Positions 26,655 through 35,783 of a stretch of DNA of 64,000 nucleotides are shown here, piece by piece. Positions within the stretch are counted from its first letter, which is position 1. The number at the start of each line of letters is the position of its first letter. The stretch covers positions 2,232,001 to 2,296,000 of the forward strand of contig CBDDBR010000011.1 in assembly GCA_965225895.1 (NCBI GenBank). Direction: 5' to 3'. The notes beneath the pieces were generated by a model. The model made no database searches. It saw only the letters and a program-made list of their open reading frames with translations, and had not been told where the DNA came from. The position numbers and the translations under genes are program-made. The DNA is from Endobugula sp965225895 (GTDB lineage: Bacteria > Pseudomonadota > Gammaproteobacteria > Pseudomonadales > Cellvibrionaceae).

Positions 26655-28726
26655 GCCAAGATTTTTTCGTTGAATTAGGTACAGAAGAGTTACCACCAAA
26701 AGCCCTATTAGGTTTATCAAAGGCTTTTACTCAAGGCATAAAAGCAGGTTTAACCGCCGAAGGCTTGTCATTTACGGCTATTACGCCGTATGCCACGCCA
26801 CGCCGTTTAGCGGTGATGGTGACAGCATTAGAAGAAAGCACACCACTGAATGATGTAGAAATTTGGGGGCCGCCCACAAAAATTGCTTTTGATGCAGACG
26901 GTAATCCAAGTAAAGCCGCCGAAGCGTTCGCAAAGAAAAATGGTATTGAGATTAGCGATTTGGCCAGTGAAAATGATGGCAAAATTGATAAGCTTGTATT
27001 TCGTACCCAAGCGGGTGGAGTCTCTACCACAGAATTGTTAGCGGGTATTGTAGAAACATCGTTAGCGAAATTACCGATTGCGAAACGTATGCGTTGGGGA
27101 GCGAGCCGAACAGAATTTGTGCGTCCTGTACATTGGTTAGTCATGCTTTATGGCACTGACATTGTTGATGCTAACGTATTAGGGTTAACGGCCAATCGCC
27201 AAACCAAAGGGCATCGCTTTCATTACAACCAAGCTTTAGATATTACATCACCTAGTGAATATGCCAAGCAGCTGAAAGACGTGGGCTATATTATTGCAGA
27301 CGTTAATGAAAGAAAGGCAATGATAGAACAACAGGTGCAAGCTCAAGCGGCCACTGTAGGTGGTACAGCAGTTATTGATAACGGTTTGTTAGATGAGGTA
27401 GCAGGTTTAGTTGAATGGCCTGTGGCATTAACGGGGCGTTTTGAAGAACGCTTTTTAAGCGTACCTGCCGAAGCCTTGATCTCATCGATGAAAGAACACC
27501 AAAAATATTTTCACGTGGTCGATGCCTCGGGTCAACTCATGCCGCACTTTATTACTGTGGCAAATATTGAAAGTACTGATCCTGCGCAGGTGATTGATGG
27601 TAACGAACGCGTGATTCGTCCTCGTTTATCCGATGCCGCTTTCTTTTTTGACACCGATAAAAAAACCACTTTGGCGAGTAAGCGCGATCAACTTAAAACC
27701 GTGGTATTCCAAGCTAAATTGGGCACGGTTTATGAAAAAACAGAACGTATCGCTAATATTGCTAAAGGCATTGCGGCTCAGTTAGCCGTGAATGTTGACG
27801 ATGTAGTACGTGCGAGTGAATTATGTAAGTGCGACCTTGTGAGCGAAATGGTATATGAATTTGCCGATATGCAAGGTATTGCGGGCTATCACTATGCGAC
27901 ACACGACGGTGAATCAGAGTCTGTAGCATTAGCGATGAATGAACACTATATGCCACGTTTTGCGGGAGATGTATTACCCAGTAATGATGTGAGTGCAGTC
28001 GTAGCGTTAGCCGACCGCTTAGATAGTTTAGTGGGTATTTTTGGTATTGGTGAACAGCCTACGGGTTCAAAAGATCCTTTTGCATTACGCCGTGCCAGTG
28101 TGGCGGTGTTGCGTTTATTGGTAGAGCAACAACGTAATATTGATTTACGTGAGTTACTCACATTAGCGTTTAATCAGCATAAAGATTTAGCCGAAGGCGA
28201 AGCGGTTATTGAACAAGTATTAAGTTATATGCTGGATCGTTTCCGTGCATGGTATGAAGAACAGTCGATTCCTGCGACGGTATTCCAAGCAGTGAGCACC
28301 AAACAATTATCGCAACCGTTAGATATTGATCAGCGTGTACAAGCGGTGAACCATTTCCGTCAGCTACCCGAAGCGGAAGCATTAGCGGCGGCAAATAAGC
28401 GAGTTGCTAATATTCTAGCAAAAGCTGACGTGGTACCCACTGAAGTGAAAGAAGATTTACTACAAGAAGCAGCAGAAAAAGCCTTATACGCTGCGGTGGT
28501 TAAACAACAACAAACGGTTGCTCCTCTATTTGCTGATCGTGATTATAAAGAAGCATTAAGCGCGTTAGCATCACTACGCGATGTTGTAGATACATTCTTT
28601 GATGACGTAATGGTCATGGCAGATGACGAAGCACTTAAAAACAATCGTTTAGCTTTACTACAACAGCTACGTGATTTGTTTTTTGAAGTGGCTGATATTT
28701 CTGCGTTAGCAGCAACTAAAAAATAA
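26651..28726 (+). CDS. glyS: Glycyl-tRNA synthetase beta subunit
   Basis: tRNA-binding subunit of heterotetrameric glycyl-tRNA synthetase. 691 residues, the normal length; the start FFVELGTEELPPKAL, the block RMRWGASRTEFVRPVHWLVML and the HD-like/anticodon-binding C terminus are family features. It starts within the end of glyQ (ATGA overlap). The heterotetrameric form fits a gammaproteobacterium. Confidence 0.97.
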   Translation: MSQDFFVELGTEELPPKALLGLSKAFTQGIKAGLTAEGLSFTAITPYATPRRLAVMVTALEESTPLNDVEIWGPPTKIAFDADGNPSKAAEAFAKKNGIEISDLASENDGKIDKLVFRTQAGGVSTTELLAGIVETSLAKLPIAKRMRWGASRTEFVRPVHWLVMLYGTDIVDANVLGLTANRQTKGHRFHYNQALDITSPSEYAKQLKDVGYIIADVNERKAMIEQQVQAQAATVGGTAVIDNGLLDEVAGLVEWPVALTGRFEERFLSVPAEALISSMKEHQKYFHVVDASGQLMPHFITVANIESTDPAQVIDGNERVIRPRLSDAAFFFDTDKKTTLASKRDQLKTVVFQAKLGTVYEKTERIANIAKGIAAQLAVNVDDVVRASELCKCDLVSEMVYEFADMQGIAGYHYATHDGESESVALAMNEHYMPRFAGDVLPSNDVSAVVALADRLDSLVGIFGIGEQPTGSKDPFALRRASVAVLRLLVEQQRNIDLRELLTLAFNQHKDLAEGEAVIEQVLSYMLDRFRAWYEEQSIPATVFQAVSTKQLSQPLDIDQRVQAVNHFRQLPEAEALAAANKRVANILAKADVVPTEVKEDLLQEAAEKALYAAVVKQQQTVAPLFADRDYKEALSALASLRDVVDTFFDDVMVMADDEALKNNRLALLQQLRDLFFEVADISALAATKK

Positions 28727-28776
28727 ATGGCATTATTCACCATGCGATTAAGGGCTTACGTTATGAGTTTATTTTT

Positions 28777-29256
28777 ATGAACCCACTATTTGTTAGTCGC
28801 GATGGTGTTATTAATACGCGTGTAGACGGTGGGGTGACTCACCGTACGCAAGTGGCGTTAGTATCAGGTAGTATTGATACGTTAGCGGCGTTATCGAAAA
28901 AAGGGTATTCACTCATTTTGGTAACGCATCAACCCGGTTTAAGTCGAGGTGTATTAGACCTTGATGAAATGGAAGCTATTCATTCTAAAATTATAGATAT
29001 GGTTGAAAATCGTGGTGGTGAGATTACGTCAGTTTTTTATTGCCCTCACGATGAGCAAGACCATTGTTATTGTCGCCCACCCAAAACAGGCTTGTTGGAT
29101 GTGATCGAAATGGAATTAGACTGTGGTGTGCACGAAGCATATTATTTTTGTGATAATGCAGCCGAGGCTGATGCTGCAACAAAAAAAGGCTGCCATGTTG
29201 TGTTATGTGATGCAGACAATACACTGAGTCATCAGGTACAACAACTTAACTTATAA
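28777..29256 (+). CDS. gmhB: GmhB-like HAD protein lacking the nucleophile Asp
   Basis: 159 residues in the position of GmhB, the heptose bisphosphate phosphatase of LPS core synthesis. The family start DRDGVIN reads SRDGVIN here: Ser7 replaces the Asp that forms the phospho-enzyme. The TNQSG motif is THQPG (His51, Pro53), and CRKP is CRPP with Pro101 in place of Lys. The zinc ligands Cys89, His91, Cys97 and Cys99 and Asp126 are kept. The fold and zinc site should be intact, but phosphatase activity is doubtful. It could be a pseudoenzyme or a changed function; a working gmhB may lie elsewhere. Confidence 0.82.
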   Translation: MNPLFVSRDGVINTRVDGGVTHRTQVALVSGSIDTLAALSKKGYSLILVTHQPGLSRGVLDLDEMEAIHSKIIDMVENRGGEITSVFYCPHDEQDHCYCRPPKTGLLDVIEMELDCGVHEAYYFCDNAAEADAATKKGCHVVLCDADNTLSHQVQQLNL

Positions 29257-29276
29257 TTCATTAATAGTAATAATTT

Positions 29277-29990
29277 ATGGCCTTTTTTGTGAATACCTTA
29301 CGCAGTTACTTGTTTTATATTGGATATATTTTTAGTTTGGTTGTTATTGGTATAGCGAGTATTTTTCTTATCTTGTTGCCAACCAAGGTTGCAGCACCTG
29401 TGGTTTTATTATGGAATCGATTTGTACTTTTTTGGTTGGCTGTGTGTTGTGGTATTCGACATAACGTTGAGGGCAATCAAACAGCATTGCCATCGCCATG
29501 TGTCATTATTGCAAATCATCAAAGTCCGTGGGAAACGATTTTTTTTCAACTACACTTTTACCCATTAACAACGGTATTAAAACGGGAATTATTACGTATT
29601 CCTTTTTTTGGTTGGGGTATGCGTATTTTGCGACCTATTGCTATTGATCGTGGAAATCCAATGCAGGCACTTAAGCAAATTAAAAAGGTGGGTGTTGAGC
29701 GATTAAAACAAGGCCAAAATGTATTAATTTTTCCTGAGGGTACTCGCCAGCCTGTAGAGCAATTAGGTAATTTTGCACGCAGCGGCGCAGATATTGCGAA
29801 AGCAGCGGGCGTGCCTATTCTTGTTGTTGCGCAAAATGGTGGGCACTATTGGCATAATAAAAAAATAATAAAAACACCAGGTACTGTGAATGTAACGATA
29901 CATGATCCAATTGATGTGACCGATAAAAATACCAAAGAAGTAATGCAAGATATTAAAGTATTAATAGCAGATTCGTTATCGAAAAATTAA
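29277..29990 (+). CDS. plsC: 1-acyl-sn-glycerol-3-phosphate acyltransferase
   Basis: Acylates lysophosphatidic acid to phosphatidic acid at the inner membrane. 237 residues with one or two N-terminal hydrophobic segments (LFYIGYIFSLVVIGIASIFL), the acyltransferase motif NHQSPWE, the substrate motif FPEGTR and the later GVPILVV. It follows gmhB by 20 nt, as in Pseudomonas. In NHQSPWE a Glu takes the place of the usual Asp of the Hx4D motif, a variant seen in this subfamily. Confidence 0.9.
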   Translation: MAFFVNTLRSYLFYIGYIFSLVVIGIASIFLILLPTKVAAPVVLLWNRFVLFWLAVCCGIRHNVEGNQTALPSPCVIIANHQSPWETIFFQLHFYPLTTVLKRELLRIPFFGWGMRILRPIAIDRGNPMQALKQIKKVGVERLKQGQNVLIFPEGTRQPVEQLGNFARSGADIAKAAGVPILVVAQNGGHYWHNKKIIKTPGTVNVTIHDPIDVTDKNTKEVMQDIKVLIADSLSKN

Positions 29991-30009
29991 TGACTTATTG
30001 AGAGAATAG

Positions 30010-30504
30010 ATGATTAATATATTCACCACAGGCGGTACATTCGATAAAATTTATTTTGATGCTAACAGTGAATTCTCTATTGGTGATTCTCAAGTTGAGC
30101 CTATTTTACAGGAAGGAAATGTAACAGCGGCTTACTCTGTAAGTAGTATTTTACGTAAAGACAGTTTAGATATTACGGATGAAGATCGACAAGCGATATG
30201 TGATTGTGTGAGCGCAAGTGATGCCACACAAATTATTATTACACATGGCACCGATACGATGACTGTAACGGCGGCTGCCATAGCGGCAACAGATAGTAGT
30301 GATAAAACAATTGTTTTTATAGGCGCCATGCAGCCTGCACGTATGCGTAATAGCGATGCTCCTTTTAATGTTGGTTTTGCCCTTGCGGCTGTTCAGCTAT
30401 TGCCAGCAGGTATTTATATTGCGATGAATGGCCAAATATTCCCTTATGATCAGGTTATTAAAAACCGTCAAGCTGAGTGTTTTGAATCTATAAAACCCTT
30501 ATAA
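30010..30504 (+). CDS. Single-domain asparaginase-like protein
   Basis: 164 residues, about half of a normal L-asparaginase. It holds the N-terminal catalytic domain only: IFTTGGTFDK with the nucleophilic Thr, THGTDTM with the second Thr-Asp pair, and IGAMQPARMRNSDAPFN. The C-terminal domain of full enzymes is missing and the gene ends with its own stop codon, so this looks like the known short family rather than a truncation. Activity is uncertain. It follows plsC closely and may be co-transcribed. Confidence 0.8.
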   Translation: MINIFTTGGTFDKIYFDANSEFSIGDSQVEPILQEGNVTAAYSVSSILRKDSLDITDEDRQAICDCVSASDATQIIITHGTDTMTVTAAAIAATDSSDKTIVFIGAMQPARMRNSDAPFNVGFALAAVQLLPAGIYIAMNGQIFPYDQVIKNRQAECFESIKPL

Positions 30505-30616
30505 CTCTTTCCGCATGAAATGGCTTTTAGCCACGCCAATTTTTCTTAAAAAATATCACAAGCCTATTTATTGCCTGTCTATACTTAGGAGTATCGATTA
30601 GCAAAGGAGAGGTATA

Positions 30617-30907
30617 GTGAGTCAATCATACGTAGAAGTACAACCTGAAGATTTTATGAAAATAGGCGGCGATAAGCCACCGCACTTGTTAATAGAGCAA
30701 GCGCTTATTTCGCTGGGAAGTCAAACAGGTAATGGGGGTGCGTTTAAAAAAGAAGCGCTAAAATTAGCGGGTTGGAACGGCGGTTCGTTAACAACATACG
30801 CTTCTAGAGCGCAAGTGGCTGCTGATGCTTTTAACCGCATTCGTGATGTCATTGATGATGTTAATTCGGCTGAAGAATTAAAAGAAAAATTAGCTACTTT
30901 GCATTAA
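30617..30907 (+). CDS. Hypothetical protein
   Basis: A 96-residue soluble protein that I do not recognise. The start is GTG at 30617, supported by a purine-rich GGAGAGG 5 nt upstream. It contains a Gly-rich middle (GSQTGNGGAFKKEALKLAGWNGG) and a helical C terminus ending in EELKEKLATLH. A large inverted repeat follows its stop codon. Confidence 0.6.
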   Translation: MSQSYVEVQPEDFMKIGGDKPPHLLIEQALISLGSQTGNGGAFKKEALKLAGWNGGSLTTYASRAQVAADAFNRIRDVIDDVNSAEELKEKLATLH

Positions 30908-30922
30908 ATCATTCATTATATT

Positions 30923-30977
30923 CTCGCTTAAAACACATTACGTATATCGTGATTATACGTAATGTGTTTTAAGCGAG
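30923..30977. repeat. 24-bp perfect inverted repeat (long hairpin)
   Basis: The arms at 30923-30946 and 30954-30977 are exact reverse complements over 24 bases, separated by a 7-nt loop (TCGTGAT). The arms start CTCGCTTAAAACACATTA. It lies between the convergent genes at 30907 and 31017 and so is placed like a bidirectional terminator, but neither side has a T tract. As RNA it would form a very stable hairpin that could protect 3' ends; as DNA it could be a binding site or the remnant of a small mobile element. Confidence 0.85.
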
Positions 30978-31016
30978 GGTGGTAGAGCTAATCTTTATTA
31001 AGCATATAATAGCTCA

Positions 31017-31457
31017 CTACCATTCACCAATATTTTCCATTTCTGTCCATGGTGCTTGCGGCGCCAGCTTATCCCCTTTTTGTAATAACTCAATGGAAAT
31101 ACCATCGGGTGAACGAATGAAGGCCATATAGCCATCACGCGGGGGGCGGTTAATGGTAATGCCTTTGTCAATTAAGCCTTGGCAAGTCACGTATATATCA
31201 TCAACTTCAAAGGCCAGATGCCCAAAGTTACGGCCACCTGAATAATCTTCAGTATCCCAGTTATAGGTCAATTCAATGAGGGGAGCATCGTCTTGTTGCG
31301 CGCGGGTTTTATCATAAGGAGCGGCTAAATATACGAGCGTAAAGCGGCCAGCTTCATGGTCATAACGACGTATTTCAACTAAACCAAGGGCATGGCAGTA
31401 AAAGTCGAGAGAGGCGTCTAAATTATTGACACGTACCATCGTATGTAAAAATTTCAT
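31017..31457 (-). CDS. gloA: Lactoylglutathione lyase (glyoxalase I)
   Basis: Converts the hemithioacetal of methylglyoxal and glutathione to lactoylglutathione. 146 residues, one VOC domain. The four metal ligands of the family are visible: His5 in MKFLHTM, Glu in LIELTYNW, His in FGHLAFEV and Glu in ISIELLQKG. ATG 31457, with AGGTG 6 nt upstream, is preferred to a GTG three codons earlier. It follows the carbonic anhydrase-like gene on the minus strand. Confidence 0.9.
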   Translation of the reverse strand: MKFLHTMVRVNNLDASLDFYCHALGLVEIRRYDHEAGRFTLVYLAAPYDKTRAQQDDAPLIELTYNWDTEDYSGGRNFGHLAFEVDDIYVTCQGLIDKGITINRPPRDGYMAFIRSPDGISIELLQKGDKLAPQAPWTEMENIGEW

Positions 31458-31481
31458 GTTATACACCTGTATGGTTATTGT

Positions 31482-32027
31482 TTATTGCGCTAAAAATTCG
31501 TTTTTAAGAGACATATAGTTATTGGCAGAGTAACTGAAAAATGCCTTTTCGTTCTCTTTTAATGGTCGGATTTGTTTACAGGGGCTGCCCATATACATAT
31601 AGCCACTTTCAAGTGTTTTACCGGGAGGCACAAGTGTACCTGCACCAATAACCACATCATCTTGTACGATAGCGCCGTCTAAAATAGTAGAACCTATGCC
31701 GACTAATACGCGATTACCGATGGTGCAGCCATGTAAGTTAACAGAATGACCAATAGTGACCTCATCACCAATAATGAGTGGCCAGCCATCTTCATTAAAT
31801 TGCCCTGCATGGGTGATATGTAATACAGAGCCATCTTGTACACTAGTACGATGGCCTATGCGAATGCGGTGCATATCACCACGAATAACCGCACAAGGCC
31901 ATATAGAGCAATCATCGCCTATTTCGACATCACCAATAATAACTGCCGCAGGATCGACATATACATTCTTACCGAGTGTGGGGTGGATGTCTTTATAAGG
32001 TCTTAGTGGGCCGCTATTATCTGTCAT
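31482..32027 (-). CDS. Gamma carbonic anhydrase-like hexapeptide protein
   Basis: 181 residues with a left-handed beta helix of hexapeptide repeats, as in the E. coli YrdA family of gamma-carbonic anhydrase-like proteins. Repeats such as VIIGDVEIGDDCSIWPCAVI and VRGDMHRIRIG are clear, and metal-binding histidines are present in LHITHAG and GHSVNLHGC. It is probably a trimer. Whether it hydrates CO2 is not known for most members. It is divergent from prlC. Confidence 0.88.
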   Translation of the reverse strand: MTDNSGPLRPYKDIHPTLGKNVYVDPAAVIIGDVEIGDDCSIWPCAVIRGDMHRIRIGHRTSVQDGSVLHITHAGQFNEDGWPLIIGDEVTIGHSVNLHGCTIGNRVLVGIGSTILDGAIVQDDVVIGAGTLVPPGKTLESGYMYMGSPCKQIRPLKENEKAFFSYSANNYMSLKNEFLAQ

Positions 32028-32117
32028 CGATATATTCTCGTAGGCTAATTGTTGGAAAAAGGCATAACTGCCCCCATTACTATAATCATGTCATCACTTA
32101 ATAACAGTAAAAATACC

Positions 32118-34175
32118 ATGAGCTATTCTGAAAGTAATCCCTTATTGCAAGAACATTCGATTCCCCCTTTTAAAGATATTGCCATTGAGCATATTGAGCC
32201 AGCACTGCAAGCGCGTATCGATCATGTATTTGCGGTATTAGAGCAACACTTAGCAGCGATAGAACAAGGAGAGGCACCAACGTGGAATAACTTGGTCGCC
32301 CCTTTTGAGGAAGCTTCTGATCTTTTAGAGCAAACATGGTCACCTGTAAGCCACTTAAACGGGGTGAAAAATAGTGATGCACTACGAGAGGTTTATGAGC
32401 GTTGTATTGAAAAACTAACCGACTTTGGTACGGCGATTGACCAACATGAACCCTTATATCAAGCCTATAAGCGTTTGGCAGAGAGTGCGCAGTACGATGA
32501 TTTAACACCAGCCCAGCAAATGGTACTTGAGCAAGCGCTAAAAGATTTTACCCTATCGGGTGTGGCCTTACCTGAGAGTGAAAAAGCACGTTATGGCGAA
32601 ATACAAAAACAACTATCGGCATTATCCAATCAATTCTCAAACAATGTTTTAGATGCTACACAAGCATGGCATATGCAGTTTGATAATGTTGATGCTTTAG
32701 CTGGCTTGCCCGATATGGCTATTGCCGCAGCAGAACAAACAGCGCAACAAAAGCAGCTATCAGGATATGTGATTACCTTAGATATGCCATCGTATTTAGC
32801 CGTAATGACTTATGCAGACGATCGCCAATTACGTGAAAAAATGTACCGTGCATTTGCAACACGAGCATCGTCACAGAGTGAGAGCGATAACAAAGAGCAG
32901 TGGGATAATACGCAAATCATTAATGATACGTTGGCATTGCGCCATGAGTTGGCAACGCTATTAGGTTTTTCAAATTATGCCGAATTATCATTAGCAAAAA
33001 AAATGGCTGATACGCCACAACAAGTGATTGAGTTTTTAGAAAACTTAGGAAAAAAATCACGTAGTTATGCAGAAAAAGATTTAGAAAATCTCACCGCTTA
33101 TACAAAAAAAATCGGCGGTATTGATGAGTTGCAACCATGGGATGCAACATACTATAGTGAAAAATTGCGTCAGGCAGAATATGCTATTTCGCAAGAAGAG
33201 TTGCGCCCGTATTTTCCTGCAGAAAAAGTATTAGACGGTATGTTTACCGTTGTTAATAAATTATTTGGTATTGATATTAGTGCGGTAGATGACGTAGCTT
33301 TATATCATGATGATGTGCGTTTTTATCGTATCGAAAAAAACCAAAAAACGATTGCATATTTTTATTTTGATATTTATGCAAGAGATAAAAAACGCGGTGG
33401 TGCATGGATGGCTGATTGCCGTACTCGTCGTTTACGCAAGGGAGATTTGCAACTCCCAGTGGCATACTTAACGTGTAATTTTACCCCGCCTGTTGGCGAT
33501 ACACCGTCGTTATTAACACACCAAGAAGTGACAACCCTATTTCATGAGTTTGGTCATGGTTTACATCATATGCTAACGCAAATGACTGATTCTGCGGTGA
33601 GCGGTATTAATGGTGTAGCGTGGGATGCAGTGGAGTTGCCGAGCCAATTTTTAGAAAATTGGTGTTGGGAAAAATCTGTCATACCGCTTATTTCATCACA
33701 TTACCAAACGGGTGAGGCGTTGCCTGATGTGCTATTAGATAAAATGTTAGCGGCAAAAAACTTTCAGTCTGGTATGCAAATGGTGCGACAAGTTGAATTT
33801 TCATTATTTGATATACGTTTGCATGCAGAATATACCCGTGGTGATGACTTTAGTGTGCAAGGTATTTTGGATGACGTGCGTCAGCAAGTGGCAGTTATGA
33901 TTCCTCCTGCCTTTAATCAATTTCAAAATAGCTTTAGTCATATTTTTGCAGGTGGTTATGCGGCGGGTTACTATAGCTATAAGTGGGCAGAGGTATTATC
34001 CGCAGATGCCTTTTCTTTATTTGAAGAAAACGGAATTTTTGATCCTGCAACGGGTGAAAAATTCTTACAAACAATCTTAGCGAATGGCGGATCTCAAGCG
34101 CCTATGGATTTATTTGTCGCTTTTCGTGGGCGAGAGCCTAGCGTTGATGCACTATTAAGGCATAGTGGTTTTTAA
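32118..34175 (+). CDS. prlC: Oligopeptidase A (M3 metallopeptidase)
   Basis: Cytoplasmic zinc peptidase that degrades short peptides and signal peptide fragments. The M3 zinc motif FHEFGHGLHHML is near residue 473. About 685 residues from ATG 32118, chosen because MSYSESNPLLQEHSIPPF matches the family start; TTG 32049 and ATG 32088 are in-frame upstream alternatives and no start has a strong ribosome binding site. yheV overlaps its stop codon by one base, an arrangement shared with E. coli and Pseudomonas. Confidence 0.95.
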   Translation: MSYSESNPLLQEHSIPPFKDIAIEHIEPALQARIDHVFAVLEQHLAAIEQGEAPTWNNLVAPFEEASDLLEQTWSPVSHLNGVKNSDALREVYERCIEKLTDFGTAIDQHEPLYQAYKRLAESAQYDDLTPAQQMVLEQALKDFTLSGVALPESEKARYGEIQKQLSALSNQFSNNVLDATQAWHMQFDNVDALAGLPDMAIAAAEQTAQQKQLSGYVITLDMPSYLAVMTYADDRQLREKMYRAFATRASSQSESDNKEQWDNTQIINDTLALRHELATLLGFSNYAELSLAKKMADTPQQVIEFLENLGKKSRSYAEKDLENLTAYTKKIGGIDELQPWDATYYSEKLRQAEYAISQEELRPYFPAEKVLDGMFTVVNKLFGIDISAVDDVALYHDDVRFYRIEKNQKTIAYFYFDIYARDKKRGGAWMADCRTRRLRKGDLQLPVAYLTCNFTPPVGDTPSLLTHQEVTTLFHEFGHGLHHMLTQMTDSAVSGINGVAWDAVELPSQFLENWCWEKSVIPLISSHYQTGEALPDVLLDKMLAAKNFQSGMQMVRQVEFSLFDIRLHAEYTRGDDFSVQGILDDVRQQVAVMIPPAFNQFQNSFSHIFAGGYAAGYYSYKWAEVLSADAFSLFEENGIFDPATGEKFLQTILANGGSQAPMDLFVAFRGREPSVDALLRHSGF

Positions 34176-34438
34176 TGATGGATACTAAAATGAAAGTTAA
34201 AAAACGATTTATTGCTGGTGCTATTTGTCCGCGTTGTAGCGAAATGGATAAATTGGTGATGTATAAAGAAAATGACAAAGAGTTTCGTGAATGTGTCAGT
34301 TGTGGTTTTCATGATGAAATGCGTTTTCAGCAACATCAACGTGAACTAGAAACGCGAGTGAATATTACCGAAGAGCAATTAAAAACAGAAACACAGGTAT
34401 TGATATTAGATCCCACAGGTAGCAAAAAAAAACACTAA
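34175..34438 (+). CDS. yheV: YheV-family putative zinc ribbon protein
   Basis: An 87-residue protein with two CxxC pairs, CPRC and CVSC, forming a zinc ribbon. The motif KKRFIAGAICPRC matches YheV, which is encoded after prlC in other gammaproteobacteria. Three in-frame ATGs (34175, 34178, 34190) could be the start; the last gives MKVKKRF, closest to homologues, while the first overlaps the prlC stop (TAATG). Function is unknown. Confidence 0.85.
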   Translation: MMDTKMKVKKRFIAGAICPRCSEMDKLVMYKENDKEFRECVSCGFHDEMRFQQHQRELETRVNITEEQLKTETQVLILDPTGSKKKH

Positions 34439-34477
34439 GCGAATAGCGGTTCTTATGGTGTAAAAAATAGATGGGAG

Positions 34478-35146
34478 TTAATAAAAAATATCCATCATGT
34501 TTTCTTTTAAACAAGGCCAGTCATTATACGTTTTATCCCAGCCGTTATTTTTTAACGCAGTAGTTGCAGCTAGTGTTGATGACTGTTGAAAAATGCCCTC
34601 CGCTTTTTCAGATTGCTGGCTGCTAATAATTTCTAATTGAATTAATACGCTTTGATCTAATAAATTAGCGTGTTCGTCACCAATTAATGTGTGCACAATT
34701 AAATTTGTGTGTGCAATATCATTGGGTACCAATGGAAGTTGTCTTTCTAAGGCTACCCGATCGTTTAATTCTTCTAGCATACGATGAAATAAATACGCCT
34801 TACATAACAGGGCGTGTTTGCCTGTGCTTGCATCGACAATGGGATGTGGAGTAAAGAAAAATTGTTGAGCGGTGTACAGAAATGCACGTGTATATCCACC
34901 AATATGACCTTCTTCGGCGAGTGCTTGATAAGCGGCAAGATAGTGGGTGCTCGACATAATGTAACGATGTGAAAACTCCACGGCTTTTTGTGCAGCGCCT
35001 TGTTCGGGTAGTGTAAATAAGGCAAGTAACACACTGAGCTGCTGCTCGGCTAGCGCATATAGGCTACGGTCATGTTCAGTGTTGCTCATTTGCGTATCGA
35101 GATAAGCTTGTAATTCATCAACACTGTGATCAGATGTTTTTTTCAT
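34478..35146 (-). CDS. Hypothetical all-helical protein
   Basis: 222 residues, no signal peptide or membrane segment, helical and rich in Ala, Leu, Glu and Gln. I do not recognise a family. It starts at ATG 35146 (MKKTSDHSVDELQAYLD). It is convergent with yheV, 39 nt apart, and is followed upstream by a 637-nt gap before coxB, so it probably has its own promoter there. Confidence 0.65.
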   Translation of the reverse strand: MKKTSDHSVDELQAYLDTQMSNTEHDRSLYALAEQQLSVLLALFTLPEQGAAQKAVEFSHRYIMSSTHYLAAYQALAEEGHIGGYTRAFLYTAQQFFFTPHPIVDASTGKHALLCKAYLFHRMLEELNDRVALERQLPLVPNDIAHTNLIVHTLIGDEHANLLDQSVLIQLEIISSQQSEKAEGIFQQSSTLAATTALKNNGWDKTYNDWPCLKENMMDIFY

Positions 35147-35783
35147 ATAGTTAATTTATAGCGCTATTTTCCTATTGTTCAAGCTGTTTATGTCTTTTTG
35201 GTCATTTTATTTATGCACCGATAGTAGGTGGCACACAATATCTGGTTAAAGTTTGTACATTGTTGAGCGTAAAAGCAGGTATTTGGCATAAAAATATTGA
35301 CTTTTAATTTCCATTGTGGCCTCCTAAGGGCTGGAGAAATAGTGATCAATTATGATTAAACTATTGATCCAAATGTTGCGACAAGTTATTAGCCGTACAT
35401 TGTTGGTTGTACCTTCCTTCTTTTTAAGGGCGCTAGCAGTAACCGCTTTGCTTAATTCATAACTATTTATACCCACGCGGACGGTTTCCGTTCTTGTTGT
35501 GCGGGAGTGTAAATCTAAGCATTTCGCTTTAGAGGTCCCTCCCCTGTATAAATCGTAGAATTCATTCGGTTCGGTTTTGTGTTTGATTAATATAATTATA
35601 AGCAGTACGAACACAGACTATTAACGCATTACATCGCAACGCTTGAAAAGCGGTACTTTAAGATCTTGTTACTTTCGTCATACGCCTGAGTTGCGCCTGT
35701 CGTTTGTGTATTATCGAGTGTCTTCTGCCCGCTGAAAGAAGTGTAAGAATAAATATAACTCTATCTACACGGAGCATTGGGAG
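35147..35783. other. 637-nt region upstream of coxB, no supported gene
   Basis: This gap should hold the promoters for coxB and for the minus-strand gene at 35146. It contains a 7-bp perfect inverted repeat, GATCAAT at 35344-35350 and ATTGATC at 35363-35369. A minus-strand open frame at 35324-35614 (96 codons, GTG start, strongly basic centre) has no recognisable family and no good ribosome binding site, so I do not call it a gene. CGGAGC at 35770 may be the coxB ribosome binding site. The middle of the gap has more G+C than its edges. Confidence 0.4.

Noticed and set aside
35324..35614. A 96-codon minus-strand frame upstream of coxB
   Set aside because: GTG start, no ribosome binding site, no recognised family and a basic, low-quality composition; kept only as part of the gap description.
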